Shown here: one piece after another, positions 56,290-64,000 of the stretch
How positions within the stretch are numbered: position 1 is the first letter of the stretch
Layout of the letters: every line of letters begins with the position of its first letter
Assembly (NCBI GenBank): GCA_026826555.1
Contig: JAKSZT010053928.1
Span: 45,410,732 to 45,474,731, forward strand
Reading direction: 5' to 3'
Source of the DNA: Tolypeutes matacus
Lineage: Eukaryota > Chordata > Mammalia > Cingulata > Chlamyphoridae
Length of the DNA stretch: 64,000 nucleotides
Notes under the pieces: generated by a model
Told to the model about the DNA's origin: nothing
The model's database searches: none
Seen by the model: the letters and a program-made list of their open reading frames with translations, nothing else
Made by a program: the position numbers and the translations under genes

Positions 56290-56715
56290 TGTGGTAGACT
56301 GAATCATGTACCCCACCAAAGACACATTTTTAATCTTAATCTGTGTTCCTGTGGATGCAAACCCATTTGTAAATAGGGAACTTTTTACAAAACTGAATTA
56401 TCAGTTAAAGAATGGACTCATTAGGGTAGGGTCTTCTAAGATCCTGTTTAAATGTGGCACAACTGAATCCATATTACTAGCTTCCTTCATAAGCAGAAAG
56501 TATTCAGATGTAGTCAGTCAGAGAGAACTTCACAGAAGGAAAACAAGGACATCACCTTGTGACAGATGACTGGCATTGATCCTAGGAGAAAGCATAGCCT
56601 TGCTGACACCTTGATTTGGGACTTCTGGGGTCAAAAACTATGAGACAATAAACTCTTATTATTTAAGCCCATTTATTGCGTGGTGTTTGTCATAGCAGCA
56701 TAGCAAACTAAGACA
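56290..56715 (+). mobile_element. solo LTR, MaLR-like (plus)
   Basis: A 426-bp LTR from 'tgtggtagactgaatcatgt' to 'agcaaactaagaca'. AATAAA at 56647-56652. Near-duplicate flanks GGCAG (56285-56289) / GGAAG (56716-56720). Similar in layout to the LTR at 34853. Confidence 0.8.
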
Positions 56716-56720
56716 GGAAG

Positions 56721-57170
56721 TGTTTTAGTTTGCTAGGCTGCTGAAAGCAGATACAATGAAATGGGTTGGCTTAACAATGGGAATATATTAGCATACAGTT
56801 TTGAGGCTGAGAAAAATGTCCAAATCAAGGCATCATCAAGATGATACTTTCTTCCTGAAGACTGGCTCCTGGGCAATCCCTCCGCTGCCACATGGCAAGG
56901 TACATGGCAGCATCTGCTGGTCTCCCCTTCTCTTCCAGGTTTCATTGCTTTAAGCTTCTTGCTTCTGTGGTGTTTGTTCTCTTTTTCTCTCCATATTCAT
57001 CCTGTTTCTAAAGGACTCCAGTAAGAGGGTTAAGACTCACCCTGAATGAGGTGGGTCATACCTTAACTGAAGTAGCCTCCTCAAAAGTCCTATTTACAAT
57101 GGTCCATACCCACAAGAATGGATTAAATTTAAGAACATTTATGTTGTACATACAGCTTCAAACCACCACA
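56721..57170 (-). mobile_element. solo LTR, MaLR-like (minus), abutting the previous LTR
   Basis: Starts 'tgttttagtttgctaggctg' and ends 'cttcaaaccaccaca'. Middle text 'caaatcaaggcatcatcaa' is shared with the LTR at 48350, so the two are related. Only 5 bp separate it from the plus-strand LTR to its left. Its own target duplication is imperfect. Confidence 0.8.
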
Positions 57171-57589
57171 AGGAGGAAGAGTCTCAGAAGTAGAACAGAT
57201 TTCTGCTGCTCTTTCCTCCAGGAACATGGATACTTGAACCTCATATGATCGTCTGACCCCATCACATATTTCTCTGGAAAAAAGACAGGGAAACCAGCAG
57301 CAGATCATCTCGGCCAGTTGCATTAATGTCTCTCCTTTTTCTTCTCCTTCTGTTTTCTCTCTTTCTGCATCCTATCCTTCCTCTTCTCCTTCTTCACCTT
57401 CCCTCCTCCTCTTCTTCTTGCTCTTTAATTTTCTAAAGCAGAGGTGATTATTCTCTTCTTCTAAGAATTTTGTAGTTCTTCAATTTTTAAAGCAGAGGTA
57501 TTATTCCCTTATTCTAACAATTTTGTTCATCCTATGAATTTGAATGCATCTTTTTTTTTCTTGTTTCCCCTCCTTTCTCTCTGACTGTC
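57171..57589. repeat. pyrimidine-rich DNA, otherwise unassigned
   Basis: 57328-57425 is dominated by C/T (TTCTCC, CTTCTTC motifs). 57426-57540 contains a worn duplicate ('ctaaagcagaggtgattatt' then 'ttaaagcagaggtattattc'). Confidence 0.6.
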
Positions 57590-58107
57590 CCTGTTTGATC
57601 TCCTTTGTAGAATCTCCTACCTGTTCCTGCAATGTAGAGGCTACATTATTTTCTCTTCACCTGCTCTCTTCTCTCCCAAGGCCATTTGACCTTCAGGAGA
57701 TGCCACCTCAACTCTCCAAAATCCATATTGCTGGATGAGGCCAACGTCTAGCTGCCAAATGCACATCTTCACTGGGTTGTCCCACTGCTACCTTGAGATC
57801 AACATGCCTCAGACTGAACCCACCGCCTGCACACAACCACCCAGTTGCTCAAGCCAGAAACTTACATGTCATACTTCATTCCTTTCTTTCCCATCAACCT
57901 TCATAGATAATCAATGACTATTCTCTTACTTCTGTGTCTTCCTATTGTCACTGCCCTAGTTCAGGCTTCAATATCTATTACCTGTATCATCTTCCTAATG
58001 GGCCTTTGGCCTCCTATCTTAACCTGCTGCAATATGTTTTCCATAGAACCACCAAGGTCTCTTCTGAAAATGCAAACCAGTACATTTCTTTACTTAAAAA
58101 CTTTCTG

Positions 58108-58205
58108 GGAGCTGATGTGGCTCAAGTGGTTGAGCACCCACCTCCCGCATGGGAGATCCCGGATTCAGTTCCCAGTGCCAAATGAAAAAAAAAAAAAAAA
58201 AAAAG
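58108..58205 (+). mobile_element. DAS-type SINE (plus), first of a pair
   Basis: Head 'gggagctgatgtggctcaag', 'cctcccgcatgggagatccc', B box 'ggattcagttccc', and a 20-A tail at about 58184-58204. Confidence 0.9.
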
Positions 58206-58242
58206 CAAACAAGAAGCAAAACAAACCAATGGAAAAACAACT

Positions 58243-58343
58243 CAGGGAAGCCGATGTGGCTCAGTGGTTGAGCGCCGGCTTCCCACATATGAGATCCCAG
58301 GTTCAATCCTCGGCCCCTGGTACCTCAAAAACCAAACAAAATA
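58243..58343 (+). mobile_element. DAS-type SINE (plus), second of a pair
   Basis: Head 'gggaagccgatgtggctcag', 'tggttgagcgccggcttccc', B box 'ggttcaatcct', A-rich tail. Flanked by 'aaaacaactcag' and 'aaaacaactttcag', a probable target duplication that includes the L2 word 'aactttc'. Confidence 0.9.
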
Positions 58344-58845
58344 AAACAAAACAACTTTCAGTGGCTCCCCTCATCCACAGGATAAGCTTCACTCTCCTTA
58401 GTAAGGCAAGTACAGTCCTCTGAGGTCTAGTCCATGTCCCCTCTCAAGCTTTATTTCCCTCTACTGACACATTGCATCAGTACCAGTTGTTTTGTGGTTT
58501 CTCAAGTAGGCCATGCTACTTCAAACTTCAGTTCTTTTGAACATAATTCTTAGTTTCTGGAAAGGCCTTTTCTTGATGGTATAGTCAGTGAAGTCAAGTG
58601 CATCCTTTGATTTTTATGTTTGCTCTATAAAATTATCTCTGACTTTCCAAACTGAATTAATCATTGACTCCCCTGGGCAATTGCAGAAGCTCATACCATT
58701 GCACCTCTATTGTTGCACTCAAAATTGCATTATCTGAGTTCTTCTTTCCCATTGGACTGTGAGTGCTTGAGGGCAGGAACTGAATTGTATTCATCTTTGT
58801 ATCATCAACTTCTGGCCCGAGGCCATATTGTCAATATTAAATAGA

Positions 58846-59845
58846 TGCCATGTCTCAGTCCTCCAGTATTCATAGCAGTCTTTTTACACATTTAGCAGGA
58901 GAGACACAGGAAAACCATCTGTCCTTCTCTCATCTGTCTCTCCACCATGGCTCTATCCCAGAGCTGCTCAGGATCCCCCACACCTACCCCAAACACAACA
59001 CTCCCTAGAAAGAGGGAAGAAACACCTCCTCTTTCTTCCCAAACCGTACGCTGTATTGCTCTGCAATATGACAGGTAAATGAATCTAGCTAATCTGGACA
59101 GATATAGATGACAGATAATGACATAAAGAATAATTATAGGGCATTTACATTTATCCAATATAACTGCTCCTTGTATTATTTACATTTTATTAATAGCTAC
59201 CATTCATGAGTTTGTTTTTTAATGAAAATTGGGATTATACTATGCATACTCAAAATAATAATAGTTATTGATAAGAATAAAGAAAAAATCTCTAATAATT
59301 TCTGCTCTTTAGCTAAATGTTTCTTCCAGTTTAAGGGATATCAGTTTCTAAAAATCTTTCTAAAATTCACAAGGAAGATAATGAAAAAAACATAAGGAAT
59401 TAGAGTCATTTCATTTTTAGATTACTGGTTTCAACTTCAGGCAGTATCTATTGACTCTTTTCCTCTTGTTGCAATTTTGTCCAGGTCTCCACCTCCTTAT
59501 GTGTCCTAATCAATTTAAGCTCATCATGGTAGACCCATTCCCCTTGTTAGAGACTGGATTGGGGGCAGCATTTGGCTCAGTTCTGGCAACAAACCATGAG
59601 GTGAGGTCTGAAGGGAGAGTCTTTTAAAAATATTTTGGTGCAAATATTCTCACAGTCCTAATTTTGTGATAATCAGGGTAGGCTAAACATTCACTATATT
59701 AGAAATCATGCATGTGTCTCCAGACCTAGTTTTTCTCCCTAAGTCTGATTTTTAGAATGTTGGTGATAAACTAAGCCTGATTTATTATATGACCATCCTG
59801 TATGGGAAAAGACTGTAACTTTGGGTATCTTTGGTTAACCTTAAG
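58846..59845. other. unassigned DNA
   Basis: No gene or clear repeat. An 88-codon minus frame (59158-58892) has no recognisable family. Confidence 0.45.
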
Positions 59846-60575
59846 AGGGGGACGGATGTGGCTTGGGTGGTTGAGTGTGCATCTCCCATATGGAGGAACC
59901 TAGCTTCAATCCCTGAGACCTCCTGGTAAAAATTAAAAAAAGAAAAACATAGAAGGCACGTGGGTTACCAGGCCCTGTGTGTGGGTGTGCCGTCAGACCC
60001 CATGAGTGGGTGAGCCGCCAGGCCTTGTGCGCGGGTGCGCCGGCAGGCCCTGGGTGAGCAGCAAGATGATGACATAACAGGAGAGTGACACAAGGGAGAA
60101 CCAAGACGAGATGCACCCAAAAACCAGGAACTAAGGTGGCACAGGTGGTAGGACGCCTCTCTCCCACATCGGAGATTCCAAGATTCGAATCCCAGTGAAG
60201 ACGGGAGGAGAAAGATGAGAAGAGAGGGCAGGAAACGGACACAGAGAGTTGCCCAGTGAATGAACACAGAAACAGCAAAAATGGGGGGTGGGGGGTTAAA
60301 AATGAATAAAAGTAAATAAATAAATAAATCCTTAAAAAAATGTATAGGGGAGGAAGATTCGGACTATAGTTAGTAGTAATACTTTGATGATGCTTTTTCA
60401 TGATTTGTTAAGAAATGTTTCACAACAATGCAGGGTGTTTGTGTGTGTGGGGGTGATGTGTGGGAGCTCTGTATGACGTTATGCACGTTTGTTTTGTAAG
60501 GTCACGATGTTTACTGAAATTTATGGTTTATGTATGTTCATGTGTGAATGATATACTTCAATAAATTAAAAAAAA
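59846..60575 (+). mobile_element. composite retroelement: SINE - minisatellite - SINE - 3' tail
   Basis: In order: a DAS-like monomer (59846-59940, 'gggacggatgtggcttgggt'); a 25-bp GC-rich, CpG-bearing minisatellite (59968-60061); a linker; a second tRNA-like monomer (about 60131-60340) with B box 'gattcgaatccc' and the 'cggacacagagagttgccca' tail module; an A-rich stretch; and a G/T-rich tail (60342-60567) ending with AATAAA (60560-60565) and A8 (60568-60575). The dimer resembles known long DAS subfamilies. The tail may be an L1-type 3' end. No clear target duplication was found, so the tail could be a separate insertion. Confidence 0.65.
59968..60061. repeat. 25-bp GC-rich minisatellite, 3.8 units
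   Basis: Three full units at 59968-59992, 59993-60017 and 60018-60042, and a partial at 60043-60061. Each has the form (c/t)cag-cc-gtgggtg-gccg. Several CpGs are present, which is unusual in this AT-rich window. Confidence 0.9.
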
Positions 60576-61190
60576 TATATTTTGTTTCTTTACTCTTCTT
60601 CCACTGGACACCATCACATCTGCATGAATACCTACAGCTGTAGTAGCCATGGTTGGGGGAAGCAAGGTCCAGGTCAACATCACGGGGACCTGGATCCTCA
60701 GTGACATAATTGCTGATGAATTAACCCACCCAGAGCCTATGTATATTGGGAATTCTTATAATATGAATACATACATCGTCCTTATTGTTTAAGCCAGTGG
60801 AGTTAGGGATGTGTTAAAACCAAAAGCACCCCAGCTGATACATATTGCTAGCAAGATCAAGAGTTTAGCGTACATCTATGCTTTCCAACCTCTCCTCTCT
60901 CCTGTTCTTACAACATTTTTATTAGCTATATTACTATTTTACTTTATTATTGTTTATGATATTTATATCTTAATTTGTAAAGATAAATTTTATAGGCATT
61001 TAATCTTTGTCCTATATTTAGATGGTCTCAATCTTAACACCAATGCTTCTAACCTCATTTTCTCTGTTCCTAAACTCTTTATTATTTCTTGAAAGATTGA
61101 TATCTTTCTCTTGCCTCAACATTTGACTGGGGGTAGAATAGGAGGTTAAAAAATATATGTATATTTTAAATTTCAGACCTTTAAAATATC
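60576..61190. other. unassigned AT-rich DNA
   Basis: A 93-codon plus frame (60811-61092) has a hydrophobic middle but no recognisable family. Confidence 0.45.
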
Positions 61191-61278
61191 CTTCCTTCCT
61201 TCCTTCCTTCCTTCCTTCCTTCCTTCCTTCCTTCCTTCCTCCCTCCCTCCCTCCCTCCCTCCCTTCCTTCCTTCCTTC
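61191..61278. repeat. (TTCC)n / (CTCC)n microsatellite
   Basis: Tetranucleotide array: CCTT units, then CCCT units, then CCTT again. The central CCCT block is a variant expansion. Confidence 0.95.
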
Positions 61279-61439
61279 GCATCAAGTGTGATTCTGGATA
61301 ACTCTAACATGAGCCTGATTTATTCCCCCATGTACTTTCCTTGTTTTTTATGCTTAGATATATGGATGATTCTTACTTTACCCTTGAAATACAACTTCAC
61401 TAGGATAAATGTTGGGATTGATTATTCTATATCATCTTT

Positions 61440-62381
61440 TTCTTAGACTGATAAAGGGCATTTATGAAAAATCCACAGTAAACATCATATTTAATGTTTA
61501 AAGACTGAAATCTTTCTGTCTGACATTAAGAATAAGACAAGGATATACTCAACACAGCTATTCAGCATTGTAGGGGAGATTGTAACTAAAGCATTTAGCA
61601 TGAAAAAGAAATAAAGGGCATCCAGAATGGAAAGGAAGAACTGAAATTATATCTATTTGACATGACTTTGTATATAAAAATCTTAAGGAATCCACCAAAA
61701 ACTATTAGAACTAACAAATGATTACATCAAGGTTGCAGGATTTATGATCAATATACAAAAATCAATTGTAGTTCTATACAGTAACAATGAATAACCTGAA
61801 AACAAAATTAACAAAACAATTACATTTATTATAGCATGAAAAATTATAAAATATTTAGCAATAAATTTAACAAAAGAAGTACAAGACAGATTTCCTGAAA
61901 ACTACAAAGTATCATTGAAAGAAATTAGAGAAGACATAAATTTAATGGATTGGAGGACTTAATATTGTTAAGATGACAATACCTCCCAAGTTGATCTACA
62001 GATTTAATACAACTCTTATCAAAAATCCCATGAGCATTTTTTTCAAAAATTGCAAGCTGGTCCTAAAATCATATGGAAATGCAAGGGACTCAGAATAGCT
62101 AAAAGAACACTGAAAAAAACAAAAACTAAAGTTGGAAGACCCACTATTCCCAATTTCAGAACTTACTACAAAGCTATGATAATGAAGACTGTATGGTACT
62201 GGCATAAGGAAGGCATGTAGATCAAGGGAATAGAATTGAGAATTCAGAAATAAGCCCTTACATTTATGGTCAATTGATTTTGACAAGGGTACCAAGACAA
62301 TTTAATGGTGAAAGAATAGTCTTTTCAACAAATGATTCTGGAATAAGTGGATATCTATGAGCTAATAATGAATTCAGAATC
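61440..62381 (+). mobile_element. old L1 ORF2 fragment (plus)
   Basis: Plus-strand L1 ORF2: 'agaataagacaaggatatac' (RT), 'acatcaaggttgcaggattt', 'acctcccaagttgatctaca', 'ggtactggcataaggaaggc', 'tttaatggtgaaagaatagt'. It covers the RT end and the following region. Frames are broken. The right end abuts an LTR. Confidence 0.85.
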
Positions 62382-62775
62382 TGTATTCATCAGGGTTCCC
62401 CAGAAAAACAGAAATATATACATATATTTAGGGAATTAGCTCATGCAATTTTGGGGCTGGCAAGTCTGAATTCTGTAGGGCAGACTGGCAGGCTGGAAAT
62501 TTCTGTTAGAGTGGTATTGAGATCCAAAGTCTGAATTTCTTGGGGGAAGTTGGTAGGCTAGAAATTCCGGTAAGAGTTGCTGTTCAAGTCTTGAGTCCAA
62601 ATTTCTTCTCTTCTGAACTTTCAGTTCTTTAACTTGAAAGCCTCCAACTGATTGGATGAGGCCCACTGACATCATCCAGCTGAATCACCTCTCCTTAAAG
62701 TCAGCTGATAGTAGATGCTAATCACATCTGCAGAATACCTCCATAGCATCATCTAGGCTGCCTTCCCCTAGGACT
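62382..62775 (-). mobile_element. LTR-like element (minus)
   Basis: 'tgtattcatcagggttcccc', 'agaaaaacagaaatatatac', 'gggaattagctcatgcaatt', 'ttggatgaggcccactgaca' match a common mammalian LTR type read in reverse (ERV-like). The right end is indistinct. Confidence 0.6.
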
Positions 62776-63149
62776 TACAAATAGATCCTATGCTCAAGAC
62801 CAGATGTGTTGGCCTGGCAAGATAAAATACAATCCCTTAATAGATAAGGGGCCTGCCAGTGCATTCCTTCACTAAAAATAGTCTGATTAGACTGGGCATG
62901 TTTCATGGCATCGGGCTCATACCTGGGTGGTATATCTGTCCCTGGTGGGGAAGGAGTGGGGTTCCTCCACTAGGCACACCAACACAAGGGATGGGTGCTG
63001 CGAGGAGAACATCTCTCTGTGTTGGATACAGATTGAAAGCTGCTGGCTTGGGGGAACCAATGCCTACCAGTGAAGCTGCCTTTCCTTTGTCTCTTCTCTA
63101 TGTAAATAAAATATTGTTCCATCTAGTGCCTTGTGAATTGTGCTTCTGT
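62776..63149. other. unassigned DNA, possibly LTR-derived
   Basis: Contains 'gtaaataaaatattg' (a poly(A)-type signal near 63103-63109). A 107-codon plus frame (62859-63182) runs into the Tigger remnant and is therefore chance. Confidence 0.4.
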
Positions 63150-63335
63150 TGGCAATTCTTGATATCTTGTGTTAAAATGTGATACAGAGAAACAAAGTGA
63201 GCACATGATGCTGGAAAATGGTACTGATAGACTTGCTTGGCATTGGATTGCCACAAACCTTCAATTTGTAAAAAAACACATTATGTGTGAAATGCAATAA
63301 AACAAAGAACAATAAAATGAGATATGCCCGTATAG
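63150..63335 (-). mobile_element. Tigger1-like (Tc1/mariner) terminal fragment
   Basis: Reverse complement of a Tigger terminus: 'agtgagcacatgatgctgga', 'gatagacttgcttggcattg', 'gccacaaaccttcaatttgt' and the TIR-side text 'gcaataaaac' / 'gagatatgcccgta'. Only the end is present; no transposase. Confidence 0.8.
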
Positions 63336-63927
63336 ATCATTTTGGGGAAAATTGACACATTCACAATATCGAATCTTCCAATTCATGAATATGGTATATA
63401 CCTTAATTTTTTTCCAATCCTATTTAATTTCTCTCTATAATGCTTTAGAATTTTCTGTGTAGAGATCTTGCATATCTTCTGTCAGATTTATGTTTTAGGT
63501 GATATTCTTTGTGTTATTGTACATAGCATAAGTACAAAATTTTTATTTTCTAATTCTTTGATCTTGGTATGTAGAAATACAATTTGTTTTTGTATGTTGA
63601 CCTTATATCCAGCATAATTGTAAATCCCACTTATTAATTTAATGATTTAGCTATTATTTAATACAAATATTTATTTAATGTATTTAATAAAAATTATTTT
63701 GTGTTTCTATGCACACGATCATATCTTCTGCAAATAAAGGCAGTTTTATTTCTTCTTTCTAATCTTTTTTTTTTTGTCTTATTGGCCTGGACAGGACCTC
63801 CAGTACAATGTTAAATAGAATAAGTTCCATTCTTGTCTCATGCCTAATTTCGGAGGGAAATCTTCCAATATATTATCATTACTCATGATGCGTGCTCTTG
63901 GCATATTGTAGATACTCTTAATAAGAT
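63336..63927 (-). mobile_element. old L1 ORF2 fragment (minus)
   Basis: Antisense L1 ORF2 (RT end): 'tcgaatcttccaattcatga', 'gatcttggtatgtagaaata', 'cacgatcatatcttctgcaa', 'ggacctccagtacaatgtta'. It stops at the microsatellite. Confidence 0.8.
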
Positions 63928-63940
63928 TTCTTTCTTTCCT

Positions 63941-64000
<60 letters not shown>
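63928..64000. repeat. (CTTT)n microsatellite, cut by window end
   Basis: A pure TTTC array from about 63938 to the last base, so its true length is unknown. Confidence 0.95.

Larger units (their letters stand above)
57590..58845 (+). mobile_element. L2 LINE, ORF2 end and 3' UTR (plus), split by two SINEs
   Basis: L2 order: 'gatcaacatgcctcagactg', 'cccagttgctcaagccagaa', 'cactgccctagttcaggctt', 'aaaaactttc' [SINEs] 'agtggctcccctcatccaca', 'gcttgagggcaggaactgaa'. The left part is the 3' end of the L2 reverse-transcriptase gene, the right part the 3' UTR. About 1.0 kb once the SINEs are removed. Very decayed, no function. Confidence 0.8.

Noticed and set aside
57914..58423. 169-codon plus frame
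   Set aside because: It runs from L2 through two SINEs and a poly-A (poly-lysine) stretch, so it is a repeat artefact.
59841..60401. 186-codon minus-strand frame, the longest in the window
   Set aside because: It runs antisense through the SINE-minisatellite-SINE composite; openness follows from the GC-rich repeat, and no protein family is seen.
61191..61278. CRISPR-like or satellite array
   Set aside because: A simple tetranucleotide microsatellite with no spacers.

Overview
This window looks like intergenic or intronic nuclear DNA from a placental mammal of the superorder Xenarthra (armadillo, sloth or anteater). The order is inferred from about nine copies of a tRNA-derived SINE of the DAS type first described in Dasypus (signature: a 'gatgtggctcagtggttgag' head and a B box like GGTTCAATTCC). 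It is supported by a second abundant retroposon that I do not recognise from other mammals. Old pan-mammalian repeats (MIR, L2, MER5A, Tigger, MLT1, old L1) show the DNA is eutherian. I cannot tell armadillo from sloth by eye.

I find no protein-coding gene, exon, RNA gene, CRISPR array or prokaryote-type element. The open frames are short (at most 186 codons), occur on both strands, and mostly lie in repeats. The only ones with recognisable ancestry are relics of LINE proteins. Nothing here is expected to make a cellular protein.

Layout: 1-2430 is an LTR end plus unassigned DNA. 2570-4730 is the 5' half of an old L1/HAL1-type element (minus) with a SINE in it. 4990-8515 is two old L1 pieces (plus). 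8690-20350 is mostly unassigned sequence with MIRs, an L2 end, two LTRs and one young retroposon (9855-10588). 20370-30710 is one nearly full-length old L1 (minus) split by three copies of the xenarthran retroposon. 31323-42065 is a patchwork of L2, MIR, MLT1-type and xenarthran LTRs, and MER5A. 42586-47065 is another old L1 (minus) split by two SINEs and a retroposon. 47983-58845 holds a hAT-like element split by a solo LTR, a dimeric retroposon (51587-53417), two abutting LTRs and an L2 split by two SINEs. 59846-64000 has a composite SINE-minisatellite-SINE element, L1 pieces, an LTR, a Tigger end and two pyrimidine microsatellites.

The most interesting material is the retroposon family with six copies (about 20.7, 23.5, 27.7, 9.9, 43.6 and 51.6 kb). 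All six point the same way (minus), and most have long target-site duplications. Their 3' ends resemble an L1 3' UTR. Individual copies show a twin-priming 5' inversion, head-to-tail dimerisation, a possible 3' transduction and alternative 3' tails. The composite at 59846-60575 has an SVA-like architecture. Boundaries not fixed by a duplication are approximate (about 10-50 bp). Family names are from memory of consensus sequences, not from a search.
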